Shown: piece after piece, positions 49,651-62,127 of the stretch
Numbering within the stretch: position 1 is the first letter of the stretch
Layout of the letters: every line of letters begins with the position of its first letter
Assembly: GCA_013397075.1 (NCBI GenBank)
Contig: VWZS01002688.1
Location: forward strand, 1-64,000
Direction of reading: 5' to 3'
From: Rhabdornis inornatus
Taxonomy: Eukaryota > Chordata > Aves > Passeriformes > Rhabdornithidae
DNA length: 64,000 nt
Position numbers and translations under genes: made by a program
The notes under the pieces: model-generated
What the model was told of the DNA's origin: nothing
Database searches by the model: none
The model's input: the letters and a program-made list of their open reading frames with translations, nothing else

Positions 49651-51467
49651 CATCAGTTTCAAGACACAGAATTCTCAATGGAAAAAACCCCATGTTTATG
49701 GATTACTTATAGGCACTCTAAGTTCAGGACACTAGCAGTGTCTATATGAATCCAGCCTACTCCTCAGTGTATTATTTAGTACTACACAGAAAAGATACTT
49801 ACTTTGCCTTTGTACTCTTGTAAAAATGTTTTTCATTAATATTTGATTATTACTATTCTTCAGATAGGCTTCTCAAAGATTGTGTATCAAAAACGCAGAT
49901 CAAAGACTTATCAAGATTGATCAGTAATTTGTTTTATTCTCATAGAAGTCCTTTGGAGACACCAACAGAAAACTGCCATAATTTATGCATGCACAAGAAT
50001 GAACAGTGGGGAAATAACTGTTCTATAGAAGTTCATGCATAACAGTCAAGATACAGTAATTATCTTTGGTTTGCAGAGAACATTTGGTTCTATGCATAAC
50101 TTCTACCTTTTACATATTCATTAAGCTGTTTATATTAAATGTTGTTTTAAAATGAGTCCAGGCTAATTTTGCTGATAAAAATATGATTACTAGCTCTCAT
50201 TATTGTTTAATGTGGTTGGCTAATTACTCGTTTTTTAGCATAAAAATGTTACTACTAATGTTCTGTTAATAGCCAGCACTCTTCATCAGGCTTTTGGGAA
50301 GAAATCTGTTTATGTACTTGGTTATATCTCTGTTCTGAAGGCCCTTGCAAATTACTGCTCAGTCTTTTCCCCCATATTAAATATTTTCCAGCTAGAGATT
50401 TACATGCTATGAACCATTACTGGGTATCACTGGAAGTCTTCTGTGTCTGCGTGCACCTGGATGGACTGCATGTAACCAATTTCCCAATACAGACTCCTGG
50501 CAGGTAAATGACAAGAGCTGAAGTTTGTTCTCAGAAATGAGGTCCATTATATTTTAATGAAACAACTTCCTGCAGTTGCTGGGGTTGGTTCAGCTCATTT
50601 GTATGCCAGCTCCTGCAGGCTGATGTCTGGTATGGATCTACCTCGGATAAAGCTGACTAAAGAAATCAGCACTGCCTTCACCTGTGAGTCAAAATTATTC
50701 TGAAAACAGATTGTGGGCTTTGGTTAGAAAAATAGGCAAATGGCCCATTCAGTTTCTCTAACAATTATTTTTCAGCAAGTTTCTTATGTTGGTATGGGGA
50801 ATCAAATGACATCACATTTGGATCAGCAAATAGGATTGTGAAGGACCATTTACACTGTCCTTTGTCCATGGAAGATGGATTTAACAGTTTTCCTGTAAAC
50901 CTCTTTGATTTAGTTCTGTGATACAGTCATAAAAATATGGTTTTTCAATGGAAAAATATATCAAATATTATACCAATCTTGAACATAATGTATATGTAGA
51001 CCAGCTGATTGTATGAAGTTTAATTGTATACACTTTTTAGACTGGAGTGTTAATATATGTGAGATATGAAAGAGCAATAAAAAAATATATTTTCTGGGAA
51101 GAATACATTCAAAAATAATTTGTAGTTTTGAGAAAAGTTACGTGTGCATTTGGTGAATGCAAAACCATTTAAATATTATACAGATAATAGTTTAATTATA
51201 TGTTAATATAGTATATAATTAATTCTTTATAATTAATGGGTATATTAATTTCTAAATAACTAAAATTCATTATTTTCCCTTTATAGTAAGAGCCCAGTGC
51301 TAAGATTCTATGTACAGATTTAGAAACATAAATTAAACCATAGTGTTTTTAAAATGAGGAATAATCTAGTTTGCACTTTCTTACTGTTCACTCCTTTGTA
51401 ATATTTCACTTGCCTGTTGATTTGGAATATGAAGATTCTGCCAAATGTAGGTTGGATAGAATGACTG
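49651..51467. other. CNTNAP2 intron; includes possible conserved regulatory DNA
   Basis: Unique sequence. The part 50110-50720 has mixed composition and many homeodomain-type TAAT cores (for example GGCTAATTACTCG at about 50218-50230), with few simple repeats, which is how conserved intronic enhancers often look. The part 50930-51300 is very AT-rich. No exon was recognised. Confidence 0.45.
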
Positions 51468-53236
51468 TGTAGCGGTTTTGGTTCACCAATTTGATATTTC
51501 CCAGCCAATGCACCAACTTATGTAGCGGTTTTAGCATTGGCCAAATTGCTAGTGCACCTACTTGAATTATTTACACCTTTCCTGCTGTGAGATAGGATTA
51601 GGAGGAAGGAAAAGCAAGCTCCAACTTTGAAGGGTACAAAGAAAACTTTTATTACTAGAAACTATAAAGAAAAACAATAAAAATCAGAACAACTTTCAGA
51701 ACACTTCTCCTCCCCCCACAACTTCTTTTCTTTCACACTGACAATGCACAGAAACAATTCAGTCAATTTACCATCTTTAAAAAAATAGTCTTTCACCAAT
51801 TTAATTGGGAGAGGAGACTTCTCTTTTCAGCCTATGGAGATTTCAACACAAGAAACAGTTTTCTCGTGGACTCAATGTCACAGCGATCAGCCACCTGGGA
51901 GAATGGAAATTTGGTCACTATGTAAAAAAGCCCTTCCTTGACTAACAGTTTTCCCACAATCATTATTGAGAACCATACCAATTCATGGGGCACACCTTAA
52001 GGATTATAACAGGTCAAACAAAAGCTCTCTTCATCTTTGAAAACAGAGGTCTTCTTCTTCCTTGGGAGGCAGAAGGGATCTTCATCTCCTCTCTATTCAA
52101 ACTTATAGGATCACAGTCATTTCAACATCTGCTTACTCAAGCAGCAATGCCCCTGCTCATATCGACAGTTAGAACATTCAATCACCCCATAATTTCTTTA
52201 TGTGTTATAGGGAAACAAGAGTCTCTTCTCCATAGCTTAAAAAAAAGAGAAGTTTCACTCCATGACTCTCCTCCTTCCCTCATCTGGGACCTGACTCTTC
52301 CCTTTGTCTGACCTAGGTGTTTTCATGCTGTTTCTGTGCGTATCATCATCTTGGTCCTTTTCTTTCACTCAGGAGAGAGAACAAAGTTTCTGCAAGTCCC
52401 ATTCCGGCAGTGAAAGAGTTAATATCTTGCCGAACATCCTGCGATCTCTTCCCGTGATCTCTTCCAGGCAGCAGGCTGGAGCTATTAACAATAGTCTTTC
52501 AAGGCTGCACTGGGGCTGGGCTAGGATTGTAAGGGCCCAGCCAGAAAGTGGTGATGGTTTCTCTCGCTCTATGGCTGTTTTCTGGCATTTGCTACATTCA
52601 ATTCCAGCCGCGGGCTGATGGTCTTCCCTTCCCCCTGCCCAGCAGGCGAGGGTGGGGGGGCCCTGCCAGAAAGGCACCCGACTGTCTCTCCCCCAGGCTG
52701 CACGGGCACCATGGTGTGGATGGGCCCGGCCGCCCTGTGCTGCTGTCTTGAGGGGGGGGCCCATGGATTCCCTGGCTCGGCCTAGGCTGGCAGCAAGGCA
52801 GGGTTTTAATGTCGGCTCAATATCCAGCCAAGCCGCAGGTGCCCTGGCCACACCGGTGGTGGAGGGAACTAAGATCTTAACAGCTACCGCGTGGGCCTCC
52901 CCTTCCCCTTTCTGTTGGGGGCCCCAGCCAAAAATGGGGCCCAGTGGGCTTCCTGAGCCCTGTGTCAGAGAGCCCATCTGCCCCTACCCCTGCCTGGCCC
53001 AGGCCATGCGGAGGGCCCGGGCTGGTGTTACCTTCTGAGAGGCGGAAACGAAAGAGAGCTTTCCCGGGGGTTTTTGTCTTTACATGTGCGTTTCACAAAG
53101 ACGCATAAACTTTCTCATTAGTGTTACACTGTGTCAGTATTAAAAATCTGACACCGATTGGTCCTTGTCAGGTCCGAAGGAGGCTGCCCAGGTCCTGGCA
53201 GAGAAAAATTTCAGGAAATCTTTACAAACCACCACA
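51468..53236 (-). mobile_element. Large LTR (family D), minus strand, about 1.8 kb
   Basis: On the plus strand it starts TGTAGCGGTTTTGG and ends TACAAACCACCACA. These ends are inverted repeats of each other apart from transition-type changes. On the minus strand the right order appears near the end: AGTAATAAAAGTTTTC (poly(A) signal at 51648-51653), a U5-like stretch, then CCGCTACA. The upstream half (about 52600-53050) is strongly GC-rich with many CpG. A second TGTAGCGGTTTT lies 53 bp inside, at 51521. No target duplication was found and the length is unusually large, so the element may hold an insertion or some internal sequence. The 202-codon minus-strand frame at 52369-52977 has no known domain. 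The upstream limit could instead be at 53153. Confidence 0.65.
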
Positions 53237-54253
53237 GTGTGTTTCCCTGGAAGTCCTTTTTTTGAACAATAGCTTTGAGAACATTCCTGTACAATGAAAA
53301 TGAAGACAAGCACTTTGAAAACCAACCATAAATTATGTATGTCTCTCAGGTGTCAAGCAGCCAACCAACCTGTTTAATTGAAAAACAAACAAAAGCTACA
53401 GAATGCTACTTTAAAAGTGCATGCTTAATATAAAAATAAATGACGTTAATTGGAATAAATACATTTGCAGCATAGCAACTGATGCCAATTTTCCTCAGCA
53501 TCTCTCTCTATTGACAGCTCTCTTTGGTTTTGGGCACTAGCTAGGGTTTTCAAGCTGAGAAAGGCAATCTTCTAAAATTGGCATTTTGCTCCCTTGCAAA
53601 CCTTAACTGTAGTTAGTGATTTGCTTTTCTTCTCATGAATTGTCCACAATTGCTCCTTCTCCTTGACCTATCTTTAAAAATATGCTACTATAAATCAGTA
53701 CTTGGCTATGTGAATGGACAGCCATTTGTGAATTGCTATAAACAACATACAGGATAAAGCTAGAAAAACAAAATTTGATAAAAAAAATTGCACCAGATTA
53801 AAAGCATTTTTTCTCTCCCTAACGGTAAATTCTTCAGATTTGTTTTTATGTTTAAAGTTTCAGCATAGAAGATAAAATTATCAGCATAAATTTTATCTTA
53901 GTTCAGACAGAATATGTATTCACAGCATGAAAAACAGATTTAAGTATTAATGTTGCTAGTAAAATAGACTGTGCTTCATAGATGTAATGCCGTTTGGCCC
54001 TACAAATTCACAAAATTTGTGTGACATCTCCCAGTTGTAAGAATCCACTACTTAATGACATAAAATGAATGCATGCCAGTCATTGCTACAGCTAAGAGTC
54101 TCTGAAAACATGAAAAACTGACCTAGTTATTTTTATACTTTTGGTGGAAGGGTTTAAATTAATAAAATGATATCTGGACACTGGTCATTCAGATTGTGGG
54201 TGGATACAGATATTAGTTGGCCTCACCAAAGAACCTGGTATATTTACTATTTC
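53237..54253. other. CNTNAP2 intron
   Basis: Unique sequence with no recognised repeat or exon. The part 53450-53660 is of mixed composition and might be conserved, which cannot be judged here. Confidence 0.5.
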
Positions 54254-54422
54254 ACAGAATAAGCTGAGCTGAAAGGTGCCCACAGGACCATCGAGTCCAA
54301 CTCCTGGCCCTGCACAGCACCACTTCCAGGAGTCACACCATGTACCTGGACAGCATTGTCCAAATACTTTTTGAGCTCCAGGAGGCTTGGTACTGTGACC
54401 ACTTCCCAGGGTCTTAGGTCTT
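54254..54422 (-). mobile_element. CR1 LINE fragment, antisense
   Basis: TTTCACAGAATAAGC, CATCGAGTCCAACTCC, TGGCCCTGCACAGCACC, GAGTCACACCATGTACCTGG, AGCATTGTCCAAATACTTTT, GAGCTCCAGGAGGCTTGGTA and TGACCACTTCCCAGGGTC follow the antisense 3' end of a CR1 subfamily in order. It ends abruptly at about 54422. The minus-strand frame of 80 codons here is repeat-derived. Confidence 0.82.
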
Positions 54423-55002
54423 GTCACTCGGCATCACAGAGAAGAGATAAAAGAGTGGAATCCTATGAATGACTAGTTTCTAGATTTCATTTTGTTAATT
54501 AAAATTCTCTGTTTATTTGCCTCTATACTATATTCTACTCTTCAAACTCAAATCTAACTCAGTTCTTAGCAGAACAATCACACAAATGTAAATCCAGTCA
54601 AGTAAGGGTCCCACCCTCAAAGACCCTACAATGACAGCAGGAAGACTTTGCAGTGTCCCCTTTTAATTGATCATGCAAATATAGTTTGTCACCTTGGATC
54701 GAAAAAAACAAACAAAAAATTAGAATAGATTAAGCCAAGAAAAACTGGTTTTCCAAAATTGTTTATGTGATACACTTTGTTGAAAGTAACAAAAGGATGT
54801 ATGGAACTAGTCAAAGGTCCTAGATGATAGCTGAATTAAAATAACTCAGTCACCTAAACCACTATGGATAATAGCTGATTACTGAAAAGATCACACAGAA
54901 AGTCAAAAATGATTATGTATTTTCTTTTTTTGTCAACTTTTTAGTGTGCAATCTGCATGTAGCTTTGGAATTTCATCTACTTATAGCTGATCATATCCAT
55001 GA
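54423..55002. other. CNTNAP2 intron
   Basis: Unique AT-rich sequence between two CR1 fragments; nothing further was recognised. Confidence 0.55.
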
Positions 55003-55474
55003 GTCTGAAGGAGGGCTACCAAGTTGATCAGAGGGATGGAGCACTCCTATAAGGAAAGGCTAGGAGAATTGGGATTGTTCAGACTGGAAAAGAGAAGGCT
55101 TTGGGGTTACCTAATTGCAGCCATTCAGTACCTGAAAGGAACTTACAGCAAAAATGGAACAAGATTATTTCCAGGAGCATGCAGTGAGTGACAGGACAAA
55201 GGGGAATGACTTCAGACTGAGGGTAGGTTTAGATTAGATAACAGGAAAATATTCTTTACTGTGAGGGTGGTGAGGCACTGGAACTGGTTGCCCAGAGAAG
55301 TTGTGGATGTCCCATCTCTGGAGGTGTTTCAGGCTGGTTTGGATTGGGCTCTGAGCAACTTGATCTAGTTGAAGGTGTCCCTGACCGTGGCAGCAGCGGG
55401 AGTTGGATAGACGAGATGATCAATAAGACCCCCGTTCCAACCCAAACCATTAAAAGATTTTATGATTCTATGAT
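55003..55474 (+). mobile_element. CR1 LINE, 3' end, plus strand, fairly well preserved
   Basis: Sense-strand CR1 landmarks in order: TTGATCAGAGGGATGGAGCA, GGGATTGTTCAGACTGGAAA, GAGAAGGCTTTGGGG, AGTACCTGAAAGGAAC, GGACAAAGGGGAATGAC, TTTACTGTGAGGGTGGTGAG, GCACTGGAACTGGTTGCCCA, GTTGTGGATGTCCCATC, CAACTTGATCTAGTTGAAGG, then CGTTCCAACCCAAACCATT and the terminal TATGATTCTATGATA. Length is about 470 bp, truncated at the 5' end as is usual for CR1. This is one of the least diverged CR1 copies in the window. Confidence 0.92.
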
Positions 55475-58400
55475 AATAAAACAGGTGTTTATATAAGCAT
55501 TTTATTTTCTTAATACCATCTTCACCTGGCCTAAACAATGTGACTTTTGGGGTCAAGGATTTAATAAAATCTTGAATTAGTTTCTAAACTGAAGTCAACG
55601 TTCAGTGCAACACCCATTTACTAATTAGCATTTCGTAATGTGCAGTGCTTGAAGATTTACACTGATGAGCTGATGGTAATTAAAATCAAGTACATGGGGC
55701 AACAATAGAAATCCCACTGTTTATGCGCTTAAGTCAGCATATTGTATTTTCCTATAATTGATTCCATTAATCTCCAGCATTGGTTTTTCCTCTGATGTTG
55801 AGTTGGAAAATCTCATTTTCCCTACAGCAGGAGAGCTCATCTCTGCCTCAACCTCCCCCAAAATACCAGATAAAATACAAAGCTAAGTGGAAGCACTACA
55901 TTAGGGAGCAGGATATTAATAGCTAGTGCTCATCACCCTGAATCTCTCACAAAGGTGTGTCTGGAGCGTATGACACTCAGTTGTAAGCATTTGGGAAATA
56001 TGACACAAAAGAGGTTTGTCTTGACAGTCACTAAGTAGAAGTTGCTCAAGAGTTACCTATGTAAACAGTGTCCCCGCACCAACTTTATGTAGACATTGCT
56101 GCGGTAAGGGCAGAATTATCTATTACCTCAGAGAAATTACCCAGTAATGTGAAGCCATAACTTGCAATTCTTTGGGGGGGGGTGGGAAGAAGGAGGGTGT
56201 GTGTGCAGACTCTGAGAATTCTAGATCCACAGAACATACAAACAATTCTTGTAGTGAGCAGCTGGAGACAGAATATGTTATTACAATAAAGTTGTTAAAA
56301 AAGATAAGTCACAAAAGAGAAAACTTGAGGAAAACCTATTAAAAATTTTTGTTGTGATATCATATAGAGGAAGGATTCAGCTTGGTTCCACAAAGGGCTA
56401 GAATCCCACCTCAAGCATCCAGAAATTATGGCAAGAACTCAAGTAGTTTCAGGAAACCTAGAATTTCTCCCGGGTGGACAGTAGCATGGACCAATACCTT
56501 ACCTCTGCCTGTGTGCATTAGCAAGTAGCAGAGCACAAGTAAGTGCAGACCTGGAGTGAAAGAGTTATTAGTAAGCACTCCATCATTGCAGGTATTTTGA
56601 GTAAACTTTAATCTAGCCTTGAAGACTTAAAGCTTATTAATTGTTGGGATCCATTAAGGCTACTACCAGAGTGCAGAGCTGTGCTTTGCTTCATTCAAAA
56701 GGGACTAAATGCATGTTACAATATGGTTTCATGATCTGAACCAAAATGCAGGAAGAGCAATGACTGGTACTTCCCCTTGAAATTGCAGGTCTGATCTGTA
56801 CCATATTTGTATAGATGCTTCTGATGTCTCAGTCAGTTATTGTTTTAACTGAAAGGAGATTAATGATGTTTTTGAAGTACATCAGGTCTACTGAGATGAA
56901 AATTACCTAATATGATATGTACCAGGTGCCTTAGTTTAAAGCCCCAGTTTGCTGGTGCAGTGTCACTAGATGAATGCAGTTTTGAGAGGGTGTCCATGAG
57001 ACAGCTGTACAACAGCATTTCATACCATGCAAGCAATTTAGGACCAGATACATCAGCAATACACTCCAGATGTTTGACAATATTCCCACAGCACAGAGGT
57101 CACAAAACCAATTTAACTAGTCTGTTAAGTCAGGTTCATGGCTGCTTTGTGCCAACAGGCACAATGCTGCTGAAACATATTGTCCTGTATTCTGTCTTCA
57201 AAACGATAGAAAACCTTTAAATAGTCTTACCTGAAGTGATGTATTGTTACACATACCAAAGTATCAGCCTACTTGAAATCTTGTTGCAAAGTGGAAACAC
57301 AAACAAAATGAAATTGCTCATTCAGAAGAAAATAATGAAAATAGCATACAAAATAGGGTTCATTCTCCATTTACAGTTCACCTACCATTGGTGTTCAACA
57401 AGAGAGGGAACATTCTCACCTGCCACAAAGGCACGTAGAGCCAGTAGCAGTTAAGACAGACTTTCTGTGTTCTACCAGGAAACATTTACTGAAGCTATTA
57501 GAATTTAAACAGGCTCTGCTGGGCACTGAGTTTTATTCTTACTAGTTTTAAAAGTATACAGCAGGTGGTCTTGAAAACACAGATGCTTCAACACTGTTGG
57601 AAATTCCTGAAGTCTACTTTTTTCCCCAAAGAATATGAAAAACACTGTTTCATTGACTGAGAAAACTTTATGCATCTAGTGTTACAATATATTGACGCCT
57701 TGCATGGCAAGTGCAAAAATAAGCCCACTAAGATAATAATTTCTGCAACCATTTCTAAAAAAAGTGTAGTGATGATGTCATATGCTTGTGAAAGTTCTCT
57801 TACATTGAGGTAATTTAATTTCCTTTCCTTAACACCCACCTAGGCTAAAATAGTCTACTTTAAAGATGTCAACTATGTTGTTTTTTACCATTAAAAACTA
57901 CTGAAAAAAGCAATATGCCTACCAGGATGTTATAGGCTTGCTGAGAGAGTAGCACTTCTCACAAATGGACTTAAAGATACACACTTAGTAGAGACAATTC
58001 TTTAGTATGCCATGATTTTAGGGGAAAATTTTATCTACTTTGATAGCTATATATCTGCATTCCACCAAACAAATACTGTCCTTGGCTTCATTCATATGAT
58101 GACCAAGACTTAATTTCTTGTGAGTTTGACTTTTTATTGTCCACCTTTTTCCTGACTCACCACTCACTTATTGGAAGTAAATGACCCTCTAGTAGAGAGG
58201 TAACATCTGCTGCTTTTCCTACTTGCCTAGACCTCACAGGAAACTTCAGTCAGGAGCAGTAGCTATAGCAACCTTAAGCTACCTGCACATGTGTATGGAA
58301 ATCTAGCAACAGAGAAATGACAGAGAAGCTGGTCTTCATCTTTAAAATAATGAGTCTGGACACATAAGATGCTAGATTTAAGTAAACCACAAATTTTAGT

Positions 58401-60425
58401 CTGACATGGATGATACAAAACCTTCTCTCAATAATTGCATACAGTGATATTTCAAATGCCATGTGTTGAAAGAATGAGTCTGGTTTCTGTATTTTATATC
58501 AGTTGATAATTAATGGACAATATGTGCTCATGGGTAACTGTTACTAAGCTCCTTGCGATGTTATCTGGAAACCACAAGATTGTACAACATAAAATTAAAC
58601 TGCCTTCATATATCACCCTTTTAATATTTTTCTGTCTAATTGGCAGATATACAGGGAATGCAGAGCCTATTACATGCAAGTTTGGAGATCCATGACTTGG
58701 AAATTATAATGGCTACTAGTGAATCCAGTTTGTAGTGCAGAAAATACTGTTTTCTGACACTGTTTCAAAGCTTAAAAGCATTATTTACTGTGGTTCCTAA
58801 GTGTACTTTACCCAGGAACAAGACCCCAGTTGAGACTACTGCACCAGAACTCAGGTGTCAGAAATGTGAAAAACCATAGGAGGGCATAACCTATGCAGAA
58901 ACTTGGCCAGCCACAGAAAAAAGGTTATATACAGTCTTTAGGTCAATGTTAGTACAAGTATTTAAACTGGATCTCAGTTTCAGTTACAAAACATAGGTAT
59001 ATAAAATTAACTTGTCTTCACCACATTGAAAAAAAAAAATATATTTTATCTTAATGAAGAAAAGATACCTGTCTTCTCTGTACCATGCAATATTTAACCT
59101 ACCTATTTAATAATTAAATAAACAGTATTTATAGTCCTTATGAGGCTAAAAGGCTGCAAGATATGAAAAAAGCTTATATTCCATTCACTAGTGCTATGTG
59201 AGAGACTTGGAAAAAATCTGCTAGGATCCCTAAATCTCAATATTTATATCATCAGCTGGATAAGTTTTCCAAAAAAGTCACATGGTCTTAGCTTAGATAA
59301 GGAAAGATTTTGAGTAACTATGCTTTAAAAAGTACAAATCCAAAGAGAATCAACTGCTCAAAACATTACAATCAGTCTTTCAGTGGTGGAGTGATTAATA
59401 CCATCTTCTGGTGACCAACTTCAAAATAAAGAATACTGCAAAGTAGAAGAGATTGAAGTACTAGGTTATTCTTGACTCTTTTGCCAAATGAAAGAAATGC
59501 TCTCTCTCTCCCTTTCTCTCTTGATCACACCCACACAACACATTTTCATACTATGTATGTTCTCCTGGTTCTTACCTTTCTATATGGTTTTAGTTATAAT
59601 TCTTTTAGATTCTCCAAATATTGACCTAAACCAGTTTCAGAAGATTGAATTTTCACTATTACTTGATTAATAGGTATCTACTTCATTGTAGACATCTCTC
59701 TAGTTTAAAATCTTGACTTCCTATTTCTCTGCTTCCTGTGGTTCTTCAAAACCCAAAGGATAGCCTTATTAATATTCCTTTTATCTGTGCTTCTGTAATT
59801 CAGATGATATATATTTTTAGGAATATTTTTTAGGAGATGGGAAACACCTCTATTTTAAGCTGTGGTGGTTAAATGAGGAATTTTTTGGAATTGTATATCT
59901 CAAGACACAACCACATAAAAGGCAATTAACCTGTCTTTTAAGTAAAATTAAGAATGACAAGATATAAAGTTCACAAACTATGGACTCTTAATCTTGAGAT
60001 GAAAAAACTAATTGTGAAGCCTTTATGTAGTTATCTTTCAGGAACTCTGTTAATAATATTGAGTTCTCAGTAATTAAAATAGATACTTCATCATAATGGA
60101 ATGATGGATCTATTTACATCAGCCTTTACATCCTGTAGTCATCCAGGCATTTACTTTATAACTCAGGGTGTTTCTTAGTTCTGAGCTCAATGAAGCTGTT
60201 GAAATATTTAAAACTGGCCATCTTTAGTGTCAATCTGACAGTAACTAAGAATGTGGCTATGTAAACTTCAGGATACATTTAAGAATAAAAGCTCTACCTC
60301 AAACCACTTTTTATTAGCAAACATAACAGGAACAAAAAAACATTTTCTTGGGACCACAACCTGAAGCTAATTTTAAACCCAAATACAAGATGTTTTGCCA
60401 AAAAAACCCTCAAAATCAAAACCAG

Positions 60426-60530
60426 AAATCTTCAGTTTTCTAAAATATTAAGATAAAAATTTTCCATTTGACTGAAGGATAACAACTGTAACTCATGTTT
60501 AAGTATTAGTAGATGATTGAGTCCGGTGGC
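60426..60530. repeat. Dispersed duplication, copy 1
   Basis: About 105 bp that recurs at 61212-61314. Shared blocks are TCTTCAG/TTCTAAAA, CCATTTGACTGAAGGATA, ACTCA, TTTAAGTATTAGTA and GA(T/A)TGAGTC. The direct repeats are about 785 bp apart, start to start. They do not have TG...CA ends, so they are not obviously LTRs. Confidence 0.8.
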
Positions 60531-61211
60531 AAAAGAAATGCCCAGTCCTCAAGATTAAGGGCATAGACTTAACATGTGGTTACACTTCCTGCATGCTTTT
60601 GTCTGAATTATTTGACCCAAATTTTTATAGATAATTAGATATATCACTCCTTTACTGTCATATCTGGTATTGAACCAATGAGAATGAGCCCACTAAATGC
60701 TTTTGACAAACTAGGCTCTAGTAGACTTTTGTGTTTCAGTTCTTCCAATTATAAGGATGTACATTAACTAGTTACGGTAGACTGCCTTGTTCCTGCAACA
60801 AATGGTGGTCAAATATATAGAATGTGTATAAGACAGGAGAATTTTGAAAAACCTATAGAAGAATAAATGAAAACAAAATATTATTTTTGTTATTAACCTG
60901 AGAATGATTTTAAGATGTACTGCAGAATTTTATTATGTTAGATGAGCTGTGAAAAACCAAGTAAGCTATCATAAGGCTGACCATAATCATGAGCCTGAGG
61001 TAGACAAAGGATCCCATTTTACACTGGGTGAACTAAATCACGACAAAGCTCTGGTCCAAGTTCAGATTAACTATGACTGATGTAGCCCTCATCTATAAAT
61101 GATGACAATTCTGGTCAGTGTTGAATTAGCTGACTTAATATTACAGACATGTTTTACTATAACACTTCTTTGTACTGAAATAAGGTCAAGAGACTTGTCA
61201 AAAAAATTACA

Positions 61212-61314
61212 ATAATCCGCAGTCTTCTAAAACAAAGATAAAAACTTTCCATTTGACTGAAGGATAGCAAATGCAACTCAGCTTTAAGTATTAGTAAGTG
61301 AATGAGTCTAGTGG
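61212..61314. repeat. Dispersed duplication, copy 2
   Basis: Counterpart of 60426-60530, with an indel of a few bases near the left end and scattered substitutions. It is in the same orientation. Confidence 0.8.
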
Positions 61315-61904
61315 AGGAAGAGAGAATTATTTAATCTACAGATCAGTGTTTCAACTACAAGGAATTACTTCCCTGAAGTTCTTTTCCTAATAAAATGAAT
61401 AAAAACCCTATTGGAGGCAGTGAATGAATGAGCTTTGCATGGAGATAAAGAGTTAGTCTTGATAGTTTCTTTTACCCTTGGATTGATTTTAAGCTTTTTG
61501 TGCTTTCAGCCTAATCCTCCAGGAATGTAATAAAGTGTTACATGAGGTCAGTATGAAGGTGAAAATAGCATTTGAGTCTACAGGATTATCAAACTTAGAC
61601 TCCCTTTTTCATATTCACAATTACAATTCACAACTTACTTTAAATTGACATTAAGCGGTATAATAATGGATCATAAAACTCTATGGCCATCAATATAAAG
61701 AAATACAAATAAAATTCAACATATCAGCAGAAAAAGCATGGCAAGTATTCTGTTGGTTCAGTCGATAACAATTACTAACCTAGTGTAAACCCCAGTATGC
61801 CTGGCTTTGTAGCTGGTAGAAATTTGCTTGATAAACACACAAATTACAGAATTTCTAAATGCATTGCCTCATAACTTATTAGTTGCTTGACTAACTGTCA
61901 GTCA

Positions 61905-62127
61905 GATTGGATGCTAGGGAATTTCTTCACTAAAAGGGTTGCCAAACATTGGAACAGGCTGCCTAGGGAAGTAGTTGAGTCACCATTCCTTGATGCATCC
62001 AAAAATCCCAAAGATGTGGTGCCTAGGGATATGGTTTAGAAGTAGACCTGGCAACGCTGAATTAATGTTTCAATTCTATAATTTAAAGGCCTTTTCCAAG
62101 CTAAGTTATTCTATGATTCTATTCTGT
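61905..62127 (+). mobile_element. CR1 LINE, 3' end, plus strand
   Basis: GATTGGATGCTAGGGAATTT, AAAGGGTTGCCAAACATTGG, AACAGGCTGCCTAGGGAAG, TAGGGATATGGTTTAGAAG, GACCTGGCAACGCTGAATTA, AAAGGCCTTTTCCAAGC and the terminal TATTCTATGATTCTATTCTG follow a CR1 subfamily 3' end. It is about 220 bp and moderately diverged. The short plus-strand frame overlapping it is repeat-derived. Confidence 0.85.

Larger units (their letters stand above)
55475..61904. other. CNTNAP2 intron, mostly unique sequence
   Basis: AT-rich non-coding sequence. The part 55590-55800 has mixed composition with TAATTA/TTAAT cores and could be regulatory. A G-run lies at about 56172-56183 and an A-run at 59030-59039. The dispersed duplication (60426 and 61212) lies near the right end. 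No exon or RNA gene was recognised. Confidence 0.5.

Noticed and set aside
52369..52977. 202-codon minus-strand open frame, the longest in the window
   Set aside because: It lies in the GC-rich half of an LTR, where stop codons are rare by composition. It is Ala/Pro/Gly-rich without any domain, and overlapping frames are open on the other strand.
43500..53236. Possibility that the LTRs bound a full provirus
   Set aside because: The LTRs at 43500, 49172 and 51468 belong to different families and orientations, and no retroviral coding sequence lies between them. They are separate insertions.
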